DNA of 5,371 nt from Syntrophomonadaceae bacterium (GTDB lineage: Bacteria; Bacillota; Dethiobacteria; DTU022): the NCBI GenBank assembly GCA_007119335.1, contig SKPU01000128.1:1-5371 (forward strand), read 5' to 3'. The notes under the pieces were generated by a model. That model was not told the DNA's origin. It worked only from the letters and a program-made list of their open reading frames with translations, and did no database searches. Shown here piece by piece: positions 1 through 5,371 of the stretch (position 1 is the stretch's first letter; every line of letters starts with the position of its first letter). The translations under genes were made by a program, and so were the position numbers.

Positions 1-1683
1 ATCAATATTGACCATTTTAGCGACTTCTGCAATTTTATTCTGGCCGGTAGCGCGTAATAGCTTGTTATAATCGGCCACAAAGCTCTTTCCCCGCTCCAAA
101 TAAAGGGCGTAAACCCCCAGACCAAACAATAAACCAAAAGCATAGGGGAAGTTGTAATAGTTGTTGCCGGCCATGTAATAGTGAGGTTTGTTCAACCAGG
201 CATAGGGGTGGAGGTAGTCCTGGTTTAATGCCTCACCGTAAGCTTCCTGCTGGGCTTCGAGCATCAAGTCTTTTAATTCTTGAACACTCAAGGAGGCCAG
301 GTTCCGCTGCTTAAAAAGATTGCTTTCGAAAATATAGCGGCTGTAGATATCTACAATGACTTGCCCGGCCTGGCTGATCCTGCTTTCGAGGATAGCAAAA
401 GCTTGTTCAGGATCAGCTTCTTTTAGGGCGGCGCTGGTTACTATGGTTTCGCTGAAAATTGACGCGGTTTCAGCAAGAGGCATAGGATATCTTGAATTTA
501 AAATGCTTTCTTCGTTCAGGCAGTGTCCGTGGTAAGCATGGCCAAGTTCGTGAGCCAGGGTGGTCATATCATTGAAGCTGCCCGTGAAATTACTAAGGAT
601 CCTGCTTTCGCCGATCGGATTAATGTTCGCGCAGAAAGCGCCGCCTCTTTTTCCTTCCCGGGGTTCGGTGTCTATCCATTTTTCGGTGAAAGCCCGCTGG
701 TAGAGCTCAGCCATCTCCGGACTGAAACCTTTGATATTCTTGATAATAAAATCCTGGGCTTCTTCCAGGGTGAACTCCATCTCCACTTTTCCCATTGGCG
801 CAAATATGTCGAAAAAGGGCAGGCCTTCTCCCTGGTTCAGCAGCCGTGCTTTAGTTTTATAGTATGTCCTGAAAAGGGGCAAAAAATCCCGCATCGCTTC
901 GAGCATTGTTTCCAGGGTTTCTTGATCCATCCGGGATTTTTGGAGGGTCTCTTCAAGGGGATGCCCAAAACCGCGTCGGTTTGTAATGGTGAGGACTTCT
1001 CCCTTGATCCCATTCAGGGCGGCCGCCACCGGTTCCTCAATTTCTTTGTAGGCATTTAATTCAGACTCATAGCCATTTCGGCGGGTTTGGGGGTCTTTTT
1101 TGAAAGCCAGGTTCCTGACTTCCGGTAGAGGAAGGGTTTTTATTTCGCCTTCTATCTCTACATCTACCATCAGGATAGAGGTTAATTTTTGCTGGAGCTT
1201 GGTCCAGGCTGAAGAGCCGGTTCGTTTAAGTTCTGCGATAATGGTTTCTTCTTTTTCGGAGAGCAGATATTTGCTCTGTTCAACTAACTCTTCCATGAAA
1301 AAAAGGTGTTTTTCTAATAAGGCAGAGCCCTTTATTAAGCCCGGCAAATCATCCAGATTGCCCAGCCATTTCTGGAACCTGACACTTGGACTGGTCAGGC
1401 GGGTGCCTTCTTTTTCAAGTTCTTCAATGATTTTTAAGCCTTCTTCATTGCGGGCATCCACACTGACACTCAGGTGGGCGAAGGAGAGCAGCTTACTGTA
1501 AACATTATAGAAGTCGATAAGCTTACTTATAAAGCTTTCTGCTGCCTCAGGATTGCTGCCGGTTTCGGTTGGCTTCCATTTTTTAAGTGAATCAAGCAGC
1601 AGGGAGAGTTTTTCTCTGTCGCCCCCAAAATTCGGATCATCAAAATCCTGGTAAAGGTTGGTCAGATTCCAGCGTTTACTCAT
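1..1683 (-). CDS. pepF: M3 family oligoendopeptidase, PepF type (3' end beyond the window)
   Basis: Zinc metallopeptidase that cleaves short peptides, normally in the cytosol; no signal peptide is visible. I translated the minus strand from the ATG at 1683 and the frame stays open for 561 codons to the window edge. It begins MSKRWNLTNLYQDFDDPNF, a typical PepF start. The HELGH zinc motif is at residues 378-382 (His378 and His382 ligands, Glu379 catalytic), and Glu405 in LAETASIFSE fits the third ligand. The N-terminal oligopeptidase-F-like helical region is roughly residues 110-190 and the M3 catalytic domain about 200 to the end. The family-typical NNYYNFPYAFGLLFGLGVYA segment is near residue 510-530. 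PepF proteins are usually about 590-600 residues, so perhaps 30-40 are missing off the left edge. An AAAGGAG ribosome site (1694-1700) lies 10 nt before the ATG. It is 89 bp downstream of the S41 protease gene on the same strand with no terminator between, so co-transcription is likely. Confidence 0.95.
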   Translation of the reverse strand, partial: MSKRWNLTNLYQDFDDPNFGGDREKLSLLLDSLKKWKPTETGSNPEAAESFISKLIDFYNVYSKLLSFAHLSVSVDARNEEGLKIIEELEKEGTRLTSPSVRFQKWLGNLDDLPGLIKGSALLEKHLFFMEELVEQSKYLLSEKEETIIAELKRTGSSAWTKLQQKLTSILMVDVEIEGEIKTLPLPEVRNLAFKKDPQTRRNGYESELNAYKEIEEPVAAALNGIKGEVLTITNRRGFGHPLEETLQKSRMDQETLETMLEAMRDFLPLFRTYYKTKARLLNQGEGLPFFDIFAPMGKVEMEFTLEEAQDFIIKNIKGFSPEMAELYQRAFTEKWIDTEPREGKRGGAFCANINPIGESRILSNFTGSFNDMTTLAHELGHAYHGHCLNEESILNSRYPMPLAETASIFSETIVTSAALKEADPEQAFAILESRISQAGQVIVDIYSRYIFESNLFKQRNLASLSVQELKDLMLEAQQEAYGEALNQDYLHPYAWLNKPHYYMAGNNYYNFPYAFGLLFGLGVYALYLERGKSFVADYNKLLRATGQNKIAEVAKMVNID

Positions 1684-1693
1684 TATTAATAAA

Positions 1694-1700
1694 CTCCTTT
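1694..1700 (-). promoter_or_regulatory. Ribosome binding site of the M3 oligoendopeptidase gene
   Basis: The minus strand reads AAAGGAG, then ten bases, then the ATG at 1683. This good Shine-Dalgarno match fixes the start of the oligoendopeptidase. The rest of the 89-bp gap back to the S41 gene shows no strong promoter and no hairpin followed by a T-run. Confidence 0.8.
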
Positions 1701-1772
1701 CGGGCTTATAGCTGCTAATATTTTTAAACCCGGCCCTGGTTAAGCTCCTGAACAGGAAAAATCGGGCTGCTA

Positions 1773-3182
1773 CTAAAGTTCTTCAAACTCTTTAAGCAGT
1801 TCTTCCAGGGCTCTTTCAAGTTTCTTATCATCCTCTTTCCTAAGCTTTTCTATCTCCTCATGGAATCGCCTGACCACCATTTCACTCATTTCGCCGGTAA
1901 CTTTGATTTCCTGATCTTCTTGAAATTCTTTCAGGGCATCGGCAGTGGCCTGGTCATAATCACCGGTAATTTCGTGGTCATAGTGCCCTGTTTCTTCAAG
2001 GATCATCTGCAGGGTTTCCACCTTTTCTCCCTCGTCGCCCTGCACCAGGCTGGTGCTGATTGGTTTCATGGCCAGTTCAGCGATAGCAGGGGGATCTACT
2101 TCTAGATCCGGGGAGAGGCCTTTTTCGTCAATAACTCTTTCTGAAGGAGTTTTGTATTGGGCCACAGTGTAACTCAGAGCGCCCCCGGAGCTCAGTTCGC
2201 GAACATTTTGCACAGAAGCCTTGCCAAAAGTTTTTGTTCCGATAATAGTCCCACTTTCTGTATCCTGAAGTGCCCCGGCTAAAACCTCCGAAGCGCTTGC
2301 GCTTGTTTCGTTAACCAGCGCTACCAGGGGAATTCCCAGCGCTGCACTGTTAGAGGACATGGTTTTGAGCGTTCTGTCGCGATCGGCGATGTGAGTGATC
2401 GGCCCTTCCGGAACCAGGAGATCAGCAATATCGACTGCTGCGTCTAACAGGCCACCCGGATTATTTCTTAAGTCGATAACCAGGCCTTCCATACCATCCT
2501 GCTTCATCTCCTCAAGCGCATCTTCAAACTCCTGGCCTGAAGTCTGGCCGAAGCTATTTAGTTCGAGGTAGCCAATATTGTTTTCAAGCATTTCGTATTC
2601 CACTGTATCGATCTCGATTTTCTCCCTGCTGATTTCAAATTCCAATTCTTCATCCACACCCGGCCGGTCTACCTTGAAGGAAAGATCAGTGCCGGGCTCG
2701 CCGCGCATCAGGCTGACTGCCTTGTTCAAATCTTCTCCGACCAAATTTACCCCGTCTACTGATAAAATCCGGTCACCCGAGCTGAGACCTATTTCTTCAG
2801 CCGGGGTGCCTGAAATTGGTGCCATCACGGTTACGTAATCATTGTCGGTGAAAACTTCGATGCCTATGCCTCCATAAGTTCCTTCTGTCTGAACCATAAA
2901 GTTCTCATAGTCGTCAGGGGTCATATAGCTGGCTTGCGGATCGTCTAATGCCTCGAGCAAACCTTCTATTGTCCCTTCTAAAAGTTTTTCCCGGTCTATT
3001 TCGTCGATATGTTCAGCTTCGAGGATTGCGATTATTTCATTGATTAGCTCCGGTTGTTGGGCAGTTTCCGGTGCAGGATCCTTTTCTGCAGGTTCTAACA
3101 TAAATGTGCCGGCTGCAAAGAAAGTTATTATATTGGTTGCCAGTACAACGATAACAACCAGGATAATTTTTTTGGCATTCAT
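1773..3182 (-). CDS. S41 family carboxyl-terminal processing protease (CtpA/CtpB-like) with PDZ and peptidoglycan-binding domains
   Basis: Serine protease of the Ctp/Prc family, which trims or degrades proteins near their C-termini outside the cytoplasmic membrane. The 469-residue protein has a signal anchor at about residues 5-27, with no clear cleavage site. A PDZ domain spans about 100-175 (TYGGIGIEV at 102-110, SGDRILSVDG at 135-144). The S41 catalytic domain is about 195-365. The Ser/Lys dyad is Ser296 in the NETSASASE motif and Lys321 in FGKASVQ, with Gln325 four residues later; the 25-residue Ser-Lys spacing matches CtpB-type enzymes. A PG_binding_1-type domain follows at about 378-440, as in Bacillus CtpA proteins. 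The last about 28 residues are a highly charged Lys/Glu helix. The ATG at 3182 has a GAGGG ribosome site 7 nt upstream. It lies just downstream of the zinc-ribbon gene's terminator, so it probably has its own promoter, and upstream of the oligoendopeptidase. I cannot tell CtpA from CtpB or name a substrate. Confidence 0.96.
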   Translation of the reverse strand: MNAKKIILVVIVVLATNIITFFAAGTFMLEPAEKDPAPETAQQPELINEIIAILEAEHIDEIDREKLLEGTIEGLLEALDDPQASYMTPDDYENFMVQTEGTYGGIGIEVFTDNDYVTVMAPISGTPAEEIGLSSGDRILSVDGVNLVGEDLNKAVSLMRGEPGTDLSFKVDRPGVDEELEFEISREKIEIDTVEYEMLENNIGYLELNSFGQTSGQEFEDALEEMKQDGMEGLVIDLRNNPGGLLDAAVDIADLLVPEGPITHIADRDRTLKTMSSNSAALGIPLVALVNETSASASEVLAGALQDTESGTIIGTKTFGKASVQNVRELSSGGALSYTVAQYKTPSERVIDEKGLSPDLEVDPPAIAELAMKPISTSLVQGDEGEKVETLQMILEETGHYDHEITGDYDQATADALKEFQEDQEIKVTGEMSEMVVRRFHEEIEKLRKEDDKKLERALEELLKEFEEL

Positions 3183-3189
3183 TCTTCAT

Positions 3190-3194
3190 CCCTC
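3190..3194 (-). promoter_or_regulatory. Ribosome binding site of the S41 protease gene
   Basis: The minus strand reads GAGGG, a 7-base spacer (ATGAAGA), then the ATG at 3182. An in-frame-looking ATG inside the spacer is not the start: it lies directly against the Shine-Dalgarno and is in another frame. Confidence 0.7.
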
Positions 3195-3200
3195 ATTTCT

Positions 3201-3212
3201 GGCTATATAGCC
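3201..3212. repeat. 12-bp perfect palindrome GGCTATATAGCC before the S41 protease gene
   Basis: The twelve bases are their own reverse complement and sit between the upstream terminator and the S41 ribosome site. The centre (TATATA, minus strand 3209-3204) could serve as a -10 box. The palindrome could then be an operator over the promoter, or a small hairpin (4-bp stem, 4-base loop) in the mRNA leader. The palindrome itself is certain; its function is inferred. The 8-mer TATATAGC within it recurs at 3258-3265. Confidence 0.4.
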
Positions 3213-3226
3213 ATGTTATTAACAAA
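3204..3226 (-). promoter_or_regulatory. Possible weak promoter of the S41 protease gene
   Basis: A TATATA -10 candidate lies at 3209-3204 on the minus strand. About 18 bases upstream of it is TTGCCT, a 4-of-6 match to TTGACA lying inside the 3' arm and T-tract of the terminator. Transcription would start near 3197, leaving a very short leader before the ribosome site. The match is modest. The main argument is positional: a terminator immediately upstream implies that the protease gene needs a promoter in this roughly 40-bp space. Confidence 0.3.
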
Positions 3227-3249
3227 AAGGCAAGCTTATTCAGCTTGCC
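3222..3249 (-). terminator. Intrinsic terminator of the zinc-ribbon gene
   Basis: On the minus strand the sequence forms a perfect 8-bp stem, GGCAAGCT / AGCTTGCC (3249-3242 and 3236-3229), around a 5-base loop. It is followed directly by TTTTTGTT. This is a textbook rho-independent terminator about 70 bp after the stop codon of the zinc-ribbon gene. It separates that gene from the S41 protease. The plus-strand side has no T-run, so it works in one direction only. Confidence 0.9.
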
Positions 3250-3317
3250 ACAGTATTTATATAGCTATTTAATTTTATCAGCAATAATTTGTTTAATCAA
3301 CTCTGCTCTTTGCTTGT

Positions 3318-3530
3318 TTACATGTGGAACATGCCGTAACTGCAGCTGGGGCAGGTTACACTTAAGCGTTCCTCGGCGCTTCCTTTACGGAGTTTTTCCA
3401 GGTCTTGTTTTTCCTTGCGCTCTTTTTTGCTGCAGTTCAGGCAAAGAGTATGACCGCACTCCGGGCATTCTGACCATGTCTCATTTGCTTCTCCTCTATG
3501 GCCGCATGAACTGCAGGTTAGTTCAGGCAT
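3318..3530 (-). CDS. Small zinc-ribbon protein with four CxxC pairs, function unknown
   Basis: A 70-residue cytosolic protein with no membrane segment. It carries four CxxC pairs: CSSC (6-9), CPEC (22-25), CLNC (30-33) and CPSC (60-63). Eight cysteines in pairs would suit two zinc sites, either ribbons or an interleaved arrangement. A Lys/Glu-rich linker (34-57) that is probably helical separates the third and fourth pairs. I do not recognise a named family. Such proteins may bind nucleic acid or protein partners, but no role can be assigned. I chose the ATG at 3530 because AAAGGG lies about 8 nt upstream. A longer reading from a GTG at 3584 has no ribosome site and would begin right at the predicted transcription start. 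The gene appears to be a single transcription unit, with a promoter near 3591-3596 and a terminator at 3222-3249. It is divergent from glyA. Confidence 0.75.
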   Translation of the reverse strand: MPELTCSSCGHRGEANETWSECPECGHTLCLNCSKKERKEKQDLEKLRKGSAEERLSVTCPSCSYGMFHM

Positions 3531-3590
3531 TATTAACACCCTTTCAGTCTGAGTGTTTAGTTCACCCAAGTAGTTTTTAGGCACACTTCT

Positions 3591-3596
3591 ATTATA
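3591..3596 (-). promoter_or_regulatory. -10 box of the zinc-ribbon gene promoter
   Basis: The minus strand reads a perfect TATAAT here. The -35 region is not clear: only T-rich sequences such as TTTTAT occur at a spacing of 17. Transcription would start near 3584, giving a leader of about 55 bases before the ATG at 3530. The glyA promoter lies about 90 bp away, pointing the other way. Confidence 0.5.
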
Positions 3597-3683
3597 GCGG
3601 ATTTAGTCAAACAATAAAACAACTGATCCTTGTTTATATTTTAATTCATAAGGCAACCTGTATATGCTAATGCTCCTTAAAAA

Positions 3684-3713
3684 TTGGATAGAATACCGGT
3701 TTTATGATACAAT
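3684..3713 (+). promoter_or_regulatory. Extended -10 promoter of glyA
   Basis: TTGGAT (3684-3689), an 18-base spacer, then TACAAT (3708-3713) preceded by TG at 3705-3706, giving the extended -10 form TGnTACAAT. The -35 match is only 3 of 6, which is common for extended -10 promoters. Transcription would start near 3720, leaving about 47 bases of leader. That is too short for a T-box or glycine riboswitch, and none is seen. Confidence 0.6.
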
Positions 3714-3752
3714 TTTTAAAGAGTAGAGTAGTAGAACTTATCAAATTAATCT

Positions 3753-3758
3753 AGGAGG
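3753..3758 (+). promoter_or_regulatory. Ribosome binding site of glyA
   Basis: Perfect AGGAGG. It is 8 nt before the GTG at 3767 and 11 nt before the adjacent in-frame ATG at 3770. The 8-nt spacing favours GTG, and the same AGGAGG-8-GTG layout occurs at 5274-5290. Starting at the ATG would shorten the protein by only one residue. Confidence 0.85.
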
Positions 3759-3766
3759 CCGGACCA

Positions 3767-5035
3767 GTGATGCATAATACGTTTAAGATTATGCAAAGGG
3801 ACGCTTTGCCAGCTTCAGACCCGGATATTGATAAGATATTAAGTGAAGAGGAAAAACGTCAGCAGGAATCATTAAACATGATTGCGTCTGAAAACCTGGT
3901 CAGTAAGGCGGTTCTTGAAGCGCAGGGTTCGGTTTTAACTAATAAGTATGCGGAAGGTTATCCGGGCGCCCGCTATTATGGAGGGTGTGCCTGGGTTGAC
4001 CGTGCCGAAAGACTGGCCTGTGAAAGGGCAAAAGAAGTCTTTAAGGCCGGTCATGCTAATCTACAGCCCCACTCCGGCGCTTCGGCCAACCTGGCTGTTT
4101 TTTTTGCGCTGCTTGATCCCGGTGAGCGTATTTTAGGTATGGACCTCGGCCATGGAGGTCATCTTACCCATGGTAGCAAAGTTAATATTTCCGGTAGATA
4201 TTATCATTCTTTCAGCTACGGGGTAGACCGGGGCAGCAGTTTGCTTGATTTGGATCAAGTCAGGAAAAAAGTGCAGGAAGTTAAGCCAAAGTTAATTATC
4301 GCCGGGGCCAGTTCATATCCGCGCCTCATAGATTTTAGGGGCTTTAAGGATCTAGCCGAGGAGGTCGGCGCTTATCTTTTAGTGGATATGGCCCACACTG
4401 CAGGATTTGTTGCGGCCGGTCTACATCCTAATCCTGTTCATTTTTCGGATCTAGTCACCGCTACTACCCATAAAACATTTCGCGGCCCGCGGGGAGGCCT
4501 GATTCTAGGTCAGGAAAAGTATGCCTCGCTAATTGACAAGGCAGTATTCCCCGGTCTGCAGGGAGGGCCTTTGATGCATATCATTGCTGCCAAGGCGGTC
4601 GCTTTAAAAGAAGCTCAACAACCCTCCTATATCAAGTATCAAAAATCTGTTCTTAACAACGCCAAGGCTCTTGCCAGGGCGATGACTGACCTTGATTTTA
4701 ATCTGGTAACCGGCGGTACTGACACTCACCAGGTCCTGGTCGATTTGCGTAATAAGTTTGTTTCAGGCTTGGAAGCAGAAAAAGCGCTCGAACAAGTCAA
4801 TATCTCTGTAAACAAGAATGCAATTCCCTATGATCCAAGGGGGCCCTACGATCCAAGCGGCATCAGGCTGGGCACTCCCACCCTGACTTCACGCGGCATG
4901 AATCCGCAGCAGATGCATGAAATTGCCTCATTGATTGAGGAAACCCTGGTATCGCGGGATAGTCCTGAGGGATTGGGGAAAATCAAGCAGCGGGTCATTA
5001 ACTTATGCCTGGAGTTTCCAGTTTATAGTCATTGA
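3767..5035 (+). CDS. glyA: Serine hydroxymethyltransferase (divergent member)
   Basis: PLP enzyme that interconverts serine and glycine, passing the one-carbon unit to tetrahydrofolate; cytosolic, fold-type I. The 422-residue length is normal for bacterial SHMT. Key residues by comparison with E. coli GlyA are: Ser41 in IASEN, Tyr61 and Glu63 in KYAEGYPG, Tyr71 in RYYGG, the PLP-stacking His132 in HGGHLTHG, Asp207 and His210 in VDMAHTAG, the Schiff-base Lys236 in THKTFRGPRGG, and the carboxylate-binding Arg367 in SGIRLGTP. Several usually conserved positions differ: GGCAWVD for GGCEYVD, SGASAN for SGAQAN/SGSQAN, VTATTHKTF for VTTTTHKTL, and PYDPSGIR for PFVTSGIR. The catalytic set is complete, so activity is expected. 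A second, more typical glyA could exist elsewhere, or the substrate range could be altered; both are inference. The start is GTG 3767 or ATG 3770. The promoter is at 3684-3713, and a dehydrogenase gene lies 252 bp downstream. Confidence 0.96.
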   Translation: MMHNTFKIMQRDALPASDPDIDKILSEEEKRQQESLNMIASENLVSKAVLEAQGSVLTNKYAEGYPGARYYGGCAWVDRAERLACERAKEVFKAGHANLQPHSGASANLAVFFALLDPGERILGMDLGHGGHLTHGSKVNISGRYYHSFSYGVDRGSSLLDLDQVRKKVQEVKPKLIIAGASSYPRLIDFRGFKDLAEEVGAYLLVDMAHTAGFVAAGLHPNPVHFSDLVTATTHKTFRGPRGGLILGQEKYASLIDKAVFPGLQGGPLMHIIAAKAVALKEAQQPSYIKYQKSVLNNAKALARAMTDLDFNLVTGGTDTHQVLVDLRNKFVSGLEAEKALEQVNISVNKNAIPYDPRGPYDPSGIRLGTPTLTSRGMNPQQMHEIASLIEETLVSRDSPEGLGKIKQRVINLCLEFPVYSH

Positions 5036-5287
5036 AAAGAGTGGATCGAAAAATATCGTTACCCCGTTAAATTAAGAAAATTATTGCAGATACCATAAAA
5101 AAGCAGAAAGTTATTCTTTATGCAATGGCACGGTATGAGAACAAACAGCAATTAACTACCTACTTTTCACAAAGTCCACAGCAAAGCTAGTTGTTCTTTT
5201 CACAGCAAAAACAAAATGAACGAATGTTTGCAAGGTGCACCATAGACGAAGATGATTTTGCCTATTTCTTGATAGGAGGAGAAAATA
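5036..5287 (+). other. AT-rich gap between glyA and the dehydrogenase gene; no convincing gene
   Basis: Neither a clear terminator hairpin nor a strong promoter was found, so it is open whether the dehydrogenase is co-transcribed with glyA. Weak promoter-like sequence (TTGCAA at 5228-5233, 17 bases, GATGAT) is present. One frame (from 5071) is open to a TAG at 5188-5190, then open again to 5343, and its reading looks somewhat protein-like (for example ILYAMARYENKQQL). It has no start with a ribosome site, so a decayed gene or chance are both possible. Short direct repeats lie at 5163-5171/5196-5204 (CTTTTCACA) and 5177-5185/5201-5209 (CACAGCAAA). Confidence 0.4.
5274..5279 (+). promoter_or_regulatory. 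Ribosome binding site of the SDR dehydrogenase gene
   Basis: Perfect AGGAGG, 8 nt before the GTG at 5288. It decides the start codon: the first ATG in this frame (codon 13) falls inside the Rossmann glycine motif and cannot be the start. Confidence 0.85.
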
Positions 5288-5371
5288 GTGAAAAAGGGGA
5301 AAAAGATCCTGGTTACCGGAGCAATGGGTCAAATCGGTACTGAGTTAGTCAGATATCTTCGCAAAATATAC
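5288..5371 (+). CDS. NAD-dependent epimerase/dehydratase family (SDR) protein, N-terminus; likely L-threonine 3-dehydrogenase
   Basis: Only the first 28 residues are in the window; the gene continues past the right edge. After a short Lys-rich start (MKKGKK) comes a beta strand and the Rossmann NAD-binding motif TGAMGQIG, with glycines 11, 14 and 17 in the GxxGxxG pattern of extended SDR enzymes. The following helix reads TELVRYLRKIY. The form ILVTGAxGQIGTEL...LRKIYG is characteristic of the SDR-type (UDP-galactose-epimerase-like) L-threonine 3-dehydrogenases, which oxidise threonine to 2-amino-3-ketobutyrate with NAD. That product is then cleaved to glycine and acetyl-CoA by Kbl. Placement after glyA fits glycine/threonine metabolism. 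The NAD-binding SDR call is strong. The threonine dehydrogenase call is tentative, because other nucleotide-sugar epimerases share this motif. Confidence 0.75.
   Translation, partial: MKKGKKILVTGAMGQIGTELVRYLRKIY

Noticed and set aside
523..1501. Plus-strand open frames at 523-1059 and 1100-1501
   Set aside because: They lie antisense within the oligoendopeptidase gene, whose minus-strand frame is continuous and carries the HELGH motif; the plus-strand readings match no family pattern.
1684..1772. Terminator or promoter between the two peptidase genes
   Set aside because: A CCCGATTTTT stretch after the S41 stop lacks a pairing upstream arm, and the TATAAG near the ribosome site has no -35 partner.
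1860..2838. Plus-strand open frames at 1860-2105 and 2578-2838
   Set aside because: Antisense shadows of the S41 protease gene, with low-complexity Ser/Phe-rich translations.
3245..3580. Plus-strand open frame of 111 codons opposite the zinc-ribbon gene
   Set aside because: The minus-strand frame has four regular CxxC pairs, a ribosome site, a promoter and a terminator; the plus-strand reading has no ribosome site.
3531..3584. Upstream GTG start at 3584 for the zinc-ribbon protein
   Set aside because: There is no ribosome site, and it falls at the transcription start predicted from the TATAAT box at 3591-3596; the extra 18 residues add no recognisable motif.
3714..3766. Riboswitch or T-box in the glyA leader
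   Set aside because: The predicted leader is about 47 bases with no stable hairpin and no T-box sequence.
3948..4136. 62-codon open frame inside glyA in another frame
   Set aside because: It lies fully within the well-supported SHMT reading frame and has no ribosome site.
5224..5343. 39-codon ATG frame overlapping the dehydrogenase start
   Set aside because: No Shine-Dalgarno precedes the ATG, and the AGGAGG inside it serves the GTG at 5288 in another frame; kept only as part of the possible remnant.

Overview
The window looks like a chromosomal housekeeping segment from a Gram-positive anaerobe of the Firmicutes, probably the class Clostridia. Three things suggest this: strong AGGAGG-type ribosome binding sites with GTG/ATG starts, a membrane-anchored S41 processing protease with a C-terminal peptidoglycan-binding domain, and a PepF-type M3 oligopeptidase. 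The S41 protein is rich in Glu and Asp, which may hint at a salt-adapted lineage, but that is weak evidence. The organism cannot be named from the sequence alone.

Layout. The left two thirds reads on the minus strand. At 3318-3530 is a 70-residue zinc-ribbon protein with four CxxC pairs, preceded by a probable promoter and followed by a clean intrinsic terminator (3222-3249). Next comes an S41 carboxyl-terminal processing protease (1773-3182) with signal anchor, PDZ, protease and peptidoglycan-binding domains plus a charged helical tail. After an 89-bp gap follows an M3 oligoendopeptidase of the PepF type (1-1683); its last few dozen residues lie off the left edge. No terminator is visible between the two peptidase genes, so they are likely co-transcribed.

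The right third reads on the plus strand, divergently. At 3767-5035 is serine hydroxymethyltransferase (glyA), with an extended -10 promoter about 50 bp upstream. It keeps all the catalytic residues but differs from the family at several normally conserved positions. A 252-bp AT-rich gap follows with no convincing gene. At 5288 the first 28 codons of an NAD-binding short-chain dehydrogenase begin, most like the SDR-type L-threonine 3-dehydrogenases, and run off the right edge.

How the genes fit together. SHMT plus a threonine-dehydrogenase-like protein suggests a glycine/threonine/one-carbon unit. The S41 protease (outside the membrane) and PepF (cytosol) could act at successive steps of protein and peptide breakdown, although their pairing may be only chromosomal neighbourhood. 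No mobile element, CRISPR array, tRNA, rRNA or riboswitch is visible. No clearly new system was found; the best leads are the divergent SHMT, the tetra-CxxC small protein and the odd gap after glyA.
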